In this document: positions 1 through 10,807 of the stretch, one piece after another
Position numbering within the stretch: position 1 is the stretch's first letter
How the letters are laid out: each line of letters starts with the position of its first letter
Origin: Prunella strophiata
Lineage: Eukaryota; Chordata; Aves; Passeriformes; Prunellidae
Assembly: GCA_036583965.1 (NCBI GenBank)
Contig: JAZBQD010000025.1
Coordinates: 12,664,300-12,728,299 of the forward strand
DNA: 64,000 nt
Direction: 5' to 3'
The notes under the pieces: generated by a model
Told to the model about the DNA's origin: nothing
Database searches by the model: none
Seen by the model: the letters and a program-made list of their open reading frames with translations, nothing else
Translations under genes and position numbers: made by a program

Positions 1-1340
1 CTGCCCCCAGCAGCACCCATCCTGTACCTCGTGTGGAAAAAGGCAGTGAAAATGCCCCCCTTGACCTCTCTGGTCCCTTGCCAGGAGCTGTGGGCCCGTG
101 GAGAGCAGCTGTATTTGTGCATGGCCATAGCAACAGCTCCATTTGCTGTTATTTCCCTGCTCAGCAATAACTCTCACCTGGTGGAAGTAGCATGGCTGGT
201 GCTCAGCAAGTGTCTGGGGGCAAGAGCTCTCCAGTGGGAGTGGGACACAGGGACCCCAGAGGAGCTGGGGATCCCTGTTCCTCCGGGGAGAAAGTGGCTG
301 TATCCCTCCCTGCAGGTTGTTGTGGCTGCATTTAGTGTCCCCCTTTCTTGTGTGAGCACAGAATCATGGAATTATTCAGGTTGGAAAAGAGCCCCAAGAC
401 CACCGAGGCCAACCATTCCCCCAGCCCTGCCAAGCCCACCTCTAACCCATGTCCCCAAGTGCCACCTCTGTTCGATGCCCCCGGGGATGGGGCACTGACA
501 CTCCCTGAGGAGTGACCCCGACAGGGACCATCACGCACTCCTGGCTCCCCGTTTTCCCGGCCCGCTGCTCCAGCCGTGGCCCCGCGGGCAGAGCCGGGAG
601 CCGCTGCCGGTGCCGGTCCGCGGGCCCCGGGCGCCCTCTAGCACCGCCGCCGGGACAGAGACCGGGAACAGGCCCGCAACGAGCCCAGAGGCACGGAACC
701 GCAGAGCCCGGCAGGTGGGAAAAGCCCTCTGAGAGCACCCAGTGCAGCTGCTCCGCCAGCAGAGCCAACGCCACCTCTAACCCCTGTCCCCAAGTGCCAC
801 AGGCTTGTCCTTGAAAGGACAAGGAGGACGGCTTCCCCCAGAGAGAGATCAGGAATTAGGAGACTGATTGCTCTTCAGAGCCCTGAGTGCCTGGCTCCGG
901 GCTGGCAGTGCTGCTCACGCGCTGTCATTTTGAAATAAAAACTAATTGCCCGAGCTCACTAGATTTCTGCTAAGAGGAAATGTCCAGCCTTCCTCGGAAA
1001 ACAGTAACAAACAGCCTTAAAACTCGGAGCTCCATCCTCATCACCCAGATTGTTAATGACCTGGAGCAGCGCCGCTGGCTCGCACTCCGGCTGGGAATGT
1101 CACCTCAGGTGTGCCGGAGCAGAAAGACAAAAGCTGCTGATCCTGAGGCTGATGGATCCCACCCGTGTCTCATCAGCCATCTGCCACCAATTAGCGCTGA
1201 TGAACGTCTGGGCACGCTGCGGGCACTCGTTTGCATGTCCCCTGGCCAGCAGGAGCCGCTGAGAGGAGCTGGGCTCCTGCTGCTCCCCGGCTGGCTGGGG
1301 AGCTGGGTTTGCTTCTCCTCCCGTGGGATGTGCCCGCGGG
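1..1340. other. Intergenic, partly GC-rich, no gene supported
   Basis: Contains CR1 remnants near 355-490 and 770-815 and a CpG-rich stretch at about 555-720. Open frames here are short and unrecognisable. By human synteny PKD1 would be expected farther left; no PKD1 exon was recognised. Confidence 0.5.
355..490 (-). mobile_element. CR1 LINE 3'-end fragment
   Basis: Reverse-complement CR1 tail: ACAGAATCATGGAATTATTC, then GGTTGGAAAAGAGCCC, then CCCCAAGTGCCACCTCTGTT, the usual layout of avian CR1 3' ends. A second short piece with CCCCAAGTGCCAC lies at 770-815. Confidence 0.75.
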
Positions 1341-2648
1341 CATCCCCAGGGCCACACATCCATCCCCTGGACTGCACATCCATCCCCAGAGCCCCACATC
1401 CATCCCCTGGGCTGCACATCCATCCCCTGGGCTGCACATCCATCCCCAGAGCCCCACATCCATCCCCTGGGCTGCACATCCATCCCCAGAGCCCCACATC
1501 CATCCCCTGGGCTGCACATCCATCCCCAGAGCCCCACATCCATCCCCAGGGCTGCACATCCATCCCCAGGGCCACACACCCATCCCCAGAGCCACACATC
1601 CATCCCCAGAGCCCCACATCCATCCCCAGAGCCCCACATCCATCCCCAGAGCCCCACATCCATCCCCAGAGCCCCACATCCATCCCCTGGGCTGCACATC
1701 CATCCCCTGGGCTGCACATCCATCCCCAGGGCCACACATCCATCCCCTGGGCTGCACATCCATCCCCAGAGCCCCACATCCATCCCCTGGGCTGCACATC
1801 CATCCCCAGAGCCCCACATCCATCCCCTGGGCTGCACATCCATCCCCAGGGCCACACATCCATCCCCTGGGCTGCACATCCATCCCCTGGGCTGCACATC
1901 CATCCCCAGGGCCACACATCCATCCCCTGGGCTGCACATCCATCCCCAGAGCCCCACATCCATCCCCTGGGCTGCACATCCATCCCCTGGGCTGCACATC
2001 CATCCCCTGGGCTGCACATCCATCCCCTGGGCTGCACATCCATCCCCTGGGCTGCACATCCATCCCCAGAGCCCCACATCCATCCCCAGGGCCCCACATC
2101 CATCCCCTGGGCTGCACACCCATCCCCAGAGCCCCACATCCATCCCCAGAGCCCCACATCCATCCCCTGGGCTGCACATCCATCCCCAGAGCCCCACATC
2201 CATCCCCTGGGCTGCACATCCATCCCCAGAGCCCCACATCCATCCCCTGGGCTGCACATCCATCCCCAGAGCCCCACATCCATCCCCAGGGCCCCACATC
2301 CATCCCCAGGGCCGCACATCCATCCCCAGGGCCCCACATCCATCCCCAGGGCCACACATCCATCCCCAGAGCCCCACATCCATCCCCAGGGCCCCACATC
2401 CATCCCCAGGGCCCCACATCCATCCCCAGAGCCCCACATCCATCCCCTGGGCTGCACACCCATCCCCTGGGCTGCACATCCATCCCCAGGACTGCACATC
2501 CATCCCCAGAGCCACACACCCATCCCCTGAGCCCCACATCCATCCCCAGGGCCCCACATCCATCCCCAGGACCACATGTCCATCCCCTGGGCTGCACATC
2601 CATCCCCAGGGCCCCACACCCATCCCCAGGGCCACACATCCATCCCCT
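1341..2648. repeat. 20-bp minisatellite, about 65 copies
   Basis: Perfect 20-bp phasing throughout. Units are CATCCCCTGGGCTGCACATC and CATCCCCAGAGCCCCACATC, with a few AGGGCC variants. Single-base variants occur (CACACC for CACATC). Every frame on both strands is open because the unit lacks stops, so the long open frames here are not genes. Confidence 0.97.
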
Positions 2649-4460
2649 CCTCCATTGGGAGTTTCTCCCCAGCTGCCCTGAGCGGGTGACTCGTTCTCCA
2701 GAGCAGCAGCTTTACGAGCCCCTGCACATTTCCATGCTGCTCATTACCACTGTTTATTGTTTTACAAGGCCCAGAGCACTGCTCACATCCCAGGGCTGGC
2801 CCGTGGGAGCTCTTGAGCTCCTCAGTGCCAAACTAATTGCCAAAGATGAGGGTTTTCAGGGATTTATTTGTTCCAGCTCCTTGGGCTCTGCTGTGGTGGC
2901 TCCAGGCAGTGCCAGGCTCAGGGCCACTGGCTGGGCTCGTGCTCCAGCCGTGGTGTGAATCGTTCTGGGATGGAAATGGCCAAGTGTGCACGGATAACAG
3001 AGGCACCTGTGACATTTACACCCTTGCTTTTGACACCACAACCACAGTCCAACCCTTCCCTGGCTCAGGATGTGTTTGTGTACTGCTACAAAATACCTCA
3101 GATATTTCCAAGCTGACATATTATATTCCTAAAATATCTGATGCCTCTGAGGCACGTCTGAAAAGCATCTAAAATACACAAAACAGCCTGAAAATATCTC
3201 ATATTGGGGAGGCTGGGCATTTGCTGTGCCCTCCCTCTGTTTCAAAGGCCTTTTGAACATCCAACTCTTCATCCTGTCTCAAAGCCCTCGTGGGTGACTG
3301 CTGAGCTGGGGACTGCCCTGCACTCAGGCCTCTGCTCCTGAAACCTTGGCTGTGTCAGTCTTGGCACAAGGAGAATTCATTTCCTGGCCTCAGCCCAGGG
3401 CAGGCTCATTAGGACCTGGCTCAATCACCCTTTTATGGGTGGGAGGGGGCACTGGGGGCAGCACCGAGGTTCCCTGGGGATGCCCATGGGGACATGCCAG
3501 GCCATTAGAGAAAAGCTCTGCTCCAGAGGAGGGGACTGAGCCCCCTTGGCTTGGCACAGGGGCAGAGCCCCCATCCCATCCTCCTGCTGCCCATGGTTTG
3601 CTGCCACTGGGTTCTCCTCTTGAACACTGTTGAGTTGACATTTTCATTGCCTGCCTTTGCCCTTTTGGAGAGGGAGAAGGGGCTCAAGGGGCAGTTTGGT
3701 GTGGGAAGGAGGGCTCAGGCTCTGCCCCTGGGCTGCACTGCTGAAAGCTCCTTGTCTGCCCAGCTCCACGGTGTCCAAACCCTCCTGAGGAGCTGGATGC
3801 TGCTCTTAGCAGGTTGAACACCAAGAAATAAAGAGTTAGAAACAGGCTGGGCTCTCCAAACCTCCCCAAGGAAAACATTGGCAGAGGCTGGAGGGAGCCA
3901 CAGGTGGGAGCTGCCCCTCAGGATGGGCCAGAGAAGTGAGGGAGCCTGAGATGGAGCCAGAGGGACCCTGCAGGAGGAGAGATGGAAAATGAAATATCCA
4001 GACAAAGGAAAGAGGTTGTGATTGTGAGATTGGGCTTGGCAGTGTAAGAAAGGGAAGAGACAAAAGCAGTCTCCGAGCAAAACGCTGGAATTTAACTTTC
4101 ACAGCTGCAGAAGGAAAACAATGACTTCCCACACAAACTCACTGATGGGCTGCGCTGATGAGGAGATGTCTGAGGAATTTCAATTAAAAGCCAGCGACAC
4201 CGACAAAGGGATGAGATTGAAGTGCTCAGAGGTAAGTGAGGATGGGAGGGAAGAACAATGACTGCTGAGGGAGGGAACGGTGCCTGCTCGGTGCTGCGTG
4301 GGCTGGGCCCTTCCCAAGGCAGCAGAGTCCTTGCCCGCCCTGCAGGGAGCTGGCATCCAGCTCCAGCTGTGCCCTGGGCACCTCCCTCTGCTTCCCCGTG
4401 CCCTCCATGGGGATGTGCTGGCTGCAGCAGGGCTGTGCCCTCTGTCTGACCTCTCTGGGA
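2649..4460. other. Intergenic, no gene supported
   Basis: 1.8 kb of mixed composition between two minisatellites. No repeat family or coding similarity recognised. Confidence 0.5.
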
Positions 4461-5608
4461 GGAATTCTCCAGCCCCTTCCCATCTCCCTCAGGAATTCTC
4501 CATTCCCTTCCCAGCTCCTCAGGAATTCTCCAGCCCCTTCCCAGCTCCTCAGGAATTCTCCAGCCCCTTCCCATCTCCCTCAGGAATTCTCCAGCCCCTT
4601 CCCATCTCCCTCAGGAATTCTCCATTCCCTTCCCAGCTCCTCAGGAATTCTCCAGCCCCTTCCCAGCTCCTCAGGAATTCTCCATTCCCTTCCCAGCTCC
4701 TCAGGAATTCTCCAGCCCCTTCCCATCTCCCTCAGGAATTCTCCAGCCCCTTCCCATCTCCCTCAGGAATTCTCCAGCCCCTTCCCAGCTCCTCAGGAAT
4801 TCTCCAGCCCCTTCCCAGCTCCTCAGGAATTCTCCATTCCCTTCCCAGCTCCTCAGGAATTCTCCATTCCCTTCCCAGCTCCTCAGGAATTCTCCAGCCC
4901 CTTCCCATCTCCCTCAGGAATTCTCCATTCCCTTCCCAGCTCCTCAGGAATTCTCCAGCCCCTTCCCATCTCCCTCAGGAATTCTCCAGCCCCTTCCCAT
5001 CTCCCTCAGGAATTCTCCAGCCCCTTCCCATCTCCCTCAGGAATTCTCCAGCCCCTTCCCATCTCCCTCAGGAATTCTCCATTCCCTTCCCAGCTCCTCA
5101 GGAATTCTCCATTCCCTTCCCAGCTCCTCAGGAATTCTCCATTCCCTTCCCAGCTCCTCAGGAATTCTCCAGCCCCTTCCCATCTCCCTCAGGAATTCTC
5201 CAGCCCCTTCCCATCTCCCTCAGGAATTCTCCAGCCCCTTCCCATCTCCCTCAGGAATTCTCCAGCCCCTTCCCATCTCCCTCAGGAATTCTCCAGCCCC
5301 TTCCCATCTCCCTCAGGGATTCTCCAGCCCCTTCCCATCTCCCTCAGGAATTCTCCATTCCCTTCCCAGCTCCCTCAGGGATTCTCCAGCCCCTTCCCAG
5401 CTCCTCAGGAATTCTCCAGCCCCTTCCCATCTCCCTCAGGAATTCTCCAGCCCCTTCCCAGCTCCATTCAGAAGTCCATTCCTGGAATTCTCCATGCCCC
5501 TTCCCAGCTCCTCACGGGATTCTCCATTCCCTTCCCAGCTCCCTCAGGAGTTCTCCAGCCCCTTCCCAGCTCCCTCAGGAATTTTCCAGCCCCTTCCCCA
5601 GCCCCATT
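4461..5608. repeat. 30/31-bp minisatellite, about 37 copies
   Basis: Each unit contains GGAATTCTCC followed by AGCCCCTTCCC or ATTCCCTTCCC, then ATCTCCCTCA (31 bp) or AGCTCCTCA (30 bp). Most copies carry an EcoRI site (GAATTC). The right edge decays into a CR1 fragment, so the array may have grown from CR1 sequence. Confidence 0.96.
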
Positions 5609-5609
5609 C

Positions 5610-5710
5610 CTTCTCTGGATATTCTCCAGCCTCTCCATGTCATGAAGGGCCCAAAACTGACCCCAGGATTTGAGGCAAAGCTTCACCAGCACCCAGCAGA
5701 GACAGAGAAG
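5610..5710 (-). mobile_element. CR1 LINE fragment at minisatellite edge
   Basis: Contains GGGCCCAAAACTGACCCCAG followed by a GAGGCAAAGCTTCACCAGC-like stretch, corresponding to the antisense body of avian CR1 upstream of the 3' end. Confidence 0.65.
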
Positions 5711-7796
5711 CCCCCAACCCTTGGCTGGTGGCACTGCAGCAGGTGACAGCAGAGGCACCACGAGCAGCACATGGGAAGAGCCTGCAGCATCCCTCCTGCA
5801 GTCACCATGCAAGGAAGATGAATATCTCCCAAGCTGGCACAGCTGACATGGTGCCTGGTGGGAATAGCTCGTCCTTGCAGGCTGCCTGCTGGAGAGACAG
5901 CTCTGCTCCCTCCGAGCTGGCACCAGGAGCTGGGAGCAGGAGGGAGCAGGCTGGGCAGGCTGCTGGGAGAGGCAGGGCTGGAGAGAGCCTGGCCAGACCC
6001 AGGGCATGGAGCAGCCAAGGCCAGGGAGTGTGGGGGCAGCTGTGGCACGAGCCAGCTTTGGAACAACCTGGAGCAGCAGGAGGGAGGCAGGGAAGGCCTC
6101 ACACCGAAATATCTTGCTTGGCTCTGAGCACGGCATGGAACTTCTGGCACACAGAACCCTGCCAAGTTCCATGCCAAAGCAAACAGCCAGATTTAAAGCC
6201 CTGAGGCGCAGTGTTTGTGCAGAGCAGCTGGGCAGAGCACGGCTCCAGGCCCCGGGTGGGCTCCTGGTGTCTCCAGCCCAGGGCAGAGCTCTGCTCCCTG
6301 GCAGGGGGTGGCTGAGCAAAAGGCTGGTGCCATCCCCACGGCTGCTGGCACAGGTGGCACAGGAGGCACCATCTGCCTCTCCGTGCTCACATTTATACAG
6401 CAGCACAACGGCCCTCTTGGGCTGACCACCCTGATGGGGACAGGCTGTTTTTCTGCCTTTAAGAACAAATTTACATATATGTAGATGGCTCGGAGTGCCG
6501 GCTAGCCCCGCTCCGAGCCCTGCCAGATGCCGCAGCCCCGCTTCCCCGAGGCACGCCGTATCTCCAGGCGCCTGTTGTTCCATGACGCTATTTTTAGCAA
6601 ATATATCCCCCTTAGTTCAGCTGCCGTTATCTGATTAGTTCCTGTAACTATCTGAGGAGCAACATCTCCAGGCGTGACTGCGATTCTGAGCAGGCTGTGT
6701 CTCTGCACACGCCTTTCCTCCGCGAGAGAAACTTGCCGGAGATGCTCCCGGCCGCGGTGCTGGAGCTCTGCCGGGCTGGGTTTGGGGCTGGGGGCAGCGG
6801 GATCGGCCCTGCGGCAGCCGGGGGGGCGCACGACCCTTGGCACAGGCGGAGTCGCCCGGGCGCTCCCCGGCTGCTGCCGCCGATAAGGAGCCACGTCCTC
6901 CGGCGTTGCCCCGATGCGGCGGCGATAAACAGCTGGCTTTGTTTGCTCCGGAGCAGCTGGTGGAGATTTCCATCGTCTTCGCCTGGGGATGGAGCGGGGC
7001 AAAGTCCTGAGCAGCGGGGCGGGTGTGCCCCGGAGGTGCGGGGTGCCAGGGCAGTGGGTACCCCCTTCCTCCCGGCGGGTTCCGACAGGAAAAGCCGCAC
7101 CACGGCCGTGGCTCAGGGACTGGTTAAAAACCTGCAGCCCACAGATGGTTCCAGCAGTGCACTTTGTTCCGAGGCCTCAGCCTCTATTGACTGCAGCTGT
7201 CCTGGAAAATCAGATTATAGTGCAAAACCGTGGCATCCAGTCTGCTCTGCCGAGGCAGCTCTTCCATCTCCCGGCTGGATCGCCGGGATCCAGGGGAGTG
7301 GGATGATGAGCCTGCACCGTGACAGCTTTTCCTTCAGCCTCAGCTGTGTCGGAGGAGCGCTGCAGACCCAGAGCTCCTCAGCGTTCCCTGGAGCCTGTGA
7401 CAGCCGTGCCCGTGCCCAAGCTCGGGGTGGCAGCAGGGGGATCTCACCCAGGAGCCGTGCACAGGAGCTCCTAACCTGGCCCATCTCCCCTGCCCATGGA
7501 CAAATCCATCAGAGCCCTGCTGCCTGCTCCTCCTCCTCCTCCCCACGGGGCGCTTCAGGGATTAACCATAGATTTAAATGCTCCCAAAGGGAAGGTCTCG
7601 TCCATGCCCACAGTGACAATGACCCCTCAGCATCACCCGAGCTCTGGCGCTGGCCCCGGGCTCTCTGGGACGCTGATCCCTGCCCTGTCACTGTCACTGC
7701 CTGTGCCAGCGCTGTCACCTACTCCATCTTCCCCACGTGCCCGCCTGGCTTCTCCTGGCAGTGATTTTCTCCTCGCTCCCGCTCCGCTGTGCCTGC
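5711..7796. other. Intergenic with a GC-rich block, no gene supported
   Basis: Ordinary sequence to 6480, then an AT-rich to CpG-rich transition at 6480-7130 containing a MEF2-type site and E-boxes (listed separately). Open frames up to 355 codons in the GC-rich part show no recognisable domain. Confidence 0.45.
6570..6670. promoter_or_regulatory. Candidate enhancer with MEF2-type site
   Basis: CTATTTTTAG at about 6588-6597 matches the MEF2 consensus CTAWWWWTAG, followed by an AT-rich stretch with TTATCTGATTAG. CpG-rich sequence with CAGCTG E-boxes follows at 6925-6965. About 4 kb upstream of RAB26. Function is inference. Confidence 0.3.
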
Positions 7797-8442
7797 GGGA
7801 TTGACCCCAAACTGGGCTGTGGGATTGACCCCAAACCGGGCTGTGGGATTGACCCCAAACCAGGCTGTGGGATTGACCCCAAACCGGGCTGTGGGACTGA
7901 CCCCAAACCGGGCTGTGGGACTGACCCCAAACCGGGCTGTGGGATTGACCCCAAACCGGGCTGTGGGATTGACCCCAACCGGGCTGTGGGACAGACCCCA
8001 AACCGGGCTGTGGGACAGACCCCAAACCGGGCTGTGGGACAGACCCCAAACCGGGCTGTGGGATTGACCCCAAACCGGGCTGTGGGACTGACCCCAAACC
8101 GGGCTGTGGGACAGACCCCAAACCGGGCTGTGGGATTGACCCCAAACCGGGCTGTGGGATTGACCCCAAACCGGGCTGTGGGATTGACCCCAAACCGGGC
8201 TGTGGGACAGACCCCAAACCGGGCTGTGGGACAGACCCCAAACCGGGCTGTGGGATTGACCCCAAACCGGGCTGTGGGACAGACCCCAAACCGGGCTGAG
8301 GGACAGACCCCAAACCGGGCTGTGGGACAGACCCCAAACCGGGCTGTGGGACAGACCCCAAACCGGGCTGAGGGACTGACCCCAAACCGGGCTGTGGGAT
8401 TGACCCCAAACCGGGCTGTGGGACAGACCCCCAACCGGCTGT
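7797..8442. repeat. 24-bp minisatellite, about 27 copies
   Basis: Unit GGGATTGACCCCAAACCGGG plus CTGT, with variants GGGACTGACC and GGGACAGACC. The unit length is a multiple of three, so the frames stay open and mimic short peptide repeats such as GIDPKPGC. Not a gene. Confidence 0.97.
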
Positions 8443-8449
8443 TTGATTG

Positions 8450-8660
8450 ATGACCCCCTGACCCACACCCACCCCCAACCAAACACAAACCCACAGCCAA
8501 ACCCCGACGTAACAAACAAACAACACCACAGCAAGGGCCCCCCCGTACACCAAAACCCCAACCAACCCACCCACACCAACCAAACAAAGAACACCCTACA
8601 AGAGACGATCCAACCCGGCAAAAGTCCCCAACCCAAAACAGAGGAGAATACCAACGACTT
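8450..8660. other. Spacer composed almost only of A and C on the + strand
   Basis: About 210 bp between two arrays with very few G or T, for example ACACCCACCCCCAACCAAAC. It is not tandemly repeated and matches no family I recognise. The strand asymmetry may be real or may come from poor base calling next to the G-rich array. Confidence 0.7.
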
Positions 8661-8671
8661 AACGTCCTACC

Positions 8672-10628
8672 CCGCTCCCCCCGCTCCCCCGCTCCCCCGC
8701 TCCCCCGCTCCCCCGCTCCCCCGCTCCCCCGCTCCCCCGCTCCCCCCGGTGCCCCCCGCTCCCCCGCTCCCCCCGGTGCCCCCCGCTCCCCCCGGTGCCC
8801 CCCGCTCCCCCCGGTGCCCCCCGCTCCCCCGCTCCCCCGCTCCCCCCGGTGCCCCCCGCTCCCCCCGGTGCCCCCCGCTCCCCCCGGTGCCCCCCGCTCC
8901 CCCCGGTGCCCCCCGCTCCCCCCGGTGCCCCCCGCTCCCCCGCTCCCCCGCTCCCCCGCTCCCCCCGGTGCCCCCCGCTCCCCCCGGTGCCCCCCGCTCC
9001 CCCGCTCCCCCGCTCCCCCGCTCCCCCCGGTGCCCCCCGCTCCCCCGCTCCCCCGCTCCCCCCGGTGCCCCCCGCTCCCCCCGGTGCCCCCCGCTCCCCC
9101 GCTCCCCCCGGTGCCCCCCGCTCCCCCGCTCCCCCCGGTGCCCCCCGCTCCCCCCGGTGCCCCCCGCTCCCCCGCTCCCCCCGGTGCCCCCCGCTCCCCC
9201 CGGTGCCCCCCGCTCCCCCCGGTGCCCCCCGCTCCCCCCGGTGCCCCCCGCTCCCCCGCTCCCCCCGGTGCCCCCCGCTCCCCCCGGTGCCCCCCGCTCC
9301 CCCGCTCCCCCCGGTGCCCCCCGCTCCCCCGCTCCCCCCGGTGCCCCCCGCTCCCCCCGGTGCCCCCCGCTCCCCCGCTCCCCCGCTCCCCCCGGTGCCC
9401 CCCGCTCCCCCCGGTGCCCCCCGCTCCCCCCGGTGCCCCCCGCTCCCCCGCTCCCCCCGGTGCCCCCCGCTCCCCCCGGTGCCCCCCGCTCCCCCCGGTG
9501 CCCCCCGCTCCCCCGCTCCCCCGCTCCCCCGCTCCCCCGCTCCCCCCGGTGCCCCCCGCTCCCCCGCTCCCCCCGGTGCCCCCCGCTCCCCCGCTCCCCC
9601 GCTCCCCCGCTCCCCCGCTCCCCCGCTCCCCCCGGTGCCCCCCGCTCCCCCCGGTGCCCCCCGCTCCCCCGCTCCCCCCGGTGCCCCCCGCTCCCCCGCT
9701 CCCCCGCTCCCCCCGGTGCCCCCCGCTCCCCCGCTCCCCCCGGTGCCCCCCGCTCCCCCGCTCCCCCGCTCCCCCGCTCCCCCGCTCCCCCCGGTGCCCC
9801 CCGCTCCCCCGCTCCCCCGCTCCCCCCGGTGCCCCCCGCTCCCCCGCTCCCCCGCTCCCCCCGGTGCCCCCCGCTCCCCCCGGTGCCCCCCGCTCCCCCG
9901 CTCCCCCCGGTGCCCCCCGCTCCCCCGCTCCCCCCGGTGCCCCCCGCTCCCCCCGGTGCCCCCCGCTCCCCCGCTCCCCCCGGTGCCCCCCGCTCCCCCC
10001 GGTGCCCCCCGCTCCCCCCGGTGCCCCCCGCTCCCCCGCTCCCCCGCTCCCCCCGGTGCCCCCCGCTCCCCCGCTCCCCCGCTCCCCCGCTCCCCCCGGT
10101 GCCCCCCGCTCCCCCCGGTGCCCCCCGCTCCCCCCGGTGCCCCCGCTCCCCCCGGTGCCCCCCGCTCCCCCCGGTGCCCCCCGCTCCCCCCGGTGCCCCC
10201 CGCTCCCCCCGGTGCCCCCCGCTCCCCCGCTCCCCCCGGTGCCCCCCGCTCCCCCCGGTGCCCCCCGCTCCCCCCGGTGCCCCCCGCTCCCCCGCTCCCC
10301 CCGGTGCCCCCCGCTCCCCCCGGTGCCCCCCGCTCCCCCCGGTGCCCCCCGCTCCCCCCGGTGCCCCCCGCTCCCCCGCTCCCCCCGGTGCCCCCCGCTC
10401 CCCCCGGTGCCCCCCGCTCCCCCCGGTGCCCCCCGCTCCCCCGCTCCCCCCGGTGCCCCCCGCTCCCCCGCTCCCCCCGGTGCCCCCGCTCCCCCCGGTG
10501 CCCCCCGCTCCCCCGCTCCCCCGCTCCCCCGCTCCCCCGCTCCCCCGCTCCCCCCGGTGCCCCCGCTCCCCCGCTCCCCCGCTCCCCCGCTCCCCCCGGT
10601 GCCCCCCGCTCCCCCCCTCTCCCCCCCG
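8672..10628. repeat. ~2-kb C-rich compound minisatellite (G-quadruplex-prone on the - strand)
   Basis: Built from two words in irregular order: an 8-mer GCTCCCCC and a 19-mer GCTCCCCCCGGTGCCCCCC. A few 18-mers miss one C (near 10140, 10490 and 10556). The - strand carries G5-G6 runs every 5-13 bases for about 2 kb, ideal for G-quadruplexes. It ends about 180 bp before the RAB26 ATG. The huge proline-rich or glycine-rich open frames across it are repeat artefacts. Confidence 0.97.
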
Positions 10629-10639
10629 GTGTCCCGCTC

Positions 10640-10807
10640 CGCTGACGGCCGCTGCGGGGCGCGGAGGGGCGGGGCCAGCTGTTAAGCCACGCCCCCTCCC
10701 GCCCCTCCTGGCGTCCCCCATTGGCGGAGGGGCGGCGCGGGGCGGGGCCGGGCCGGCGGCTCCCCGCGCCCCCCAGCGCCCGGCGCGGCCGCGGCGCCGC
10801 TCCCGGG
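10640..10807 (+). promoter_or_regulatory. RAB26 CpG-rich promoter
   Basis: No TATA box. GC box GGGGCGGGG at 10666-10674, E-box CAGCTG at about 10677, a second GC-rich Sp/KLF site near 10687, inverted CCAAT box ATTGG at 10720-10724, then further GGGGCGGGGCC. The E-box is of interest because RAB26 is a reported direct target of the secretory-cell bHLH factor MIST1 (BHLHA15). Binding here is inference. The large C-rich array ends immediately upstream. Confidence 0.6.

Noticed and set aside
1..1340. Exons of PKD1 expected by human synteny
   Set aside because: No recognisable PKD1 peptide on either strand in the first 10 kb; if present it lies to the left of the window.
1341..2648. Possible CRISPR array
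   Set aside because: Repeats are directly abutting with no unique spacers, and the genome is vertebrate.
980..2958. Long open frames (450-575 codons) on both strands
   Set aside because: They lie in the 20-bp minisatellite, whose unit has no stop in any frame. The peptide is a monotonous HPSPGLHIHPQ pattern with no domain.
4280..5746. Open frames of 415 and 488 codons reading PLPISLRNSPAPS repeats
   Set aside because: Product of the 30/31-bp array; no homology, no splice structure.
7633..8654. Open frames reading GSVPQPGL or GLTPNRAV repeats
   Set aside because: The 24-bp unit is a multiple of three, so frames stay open by construction.
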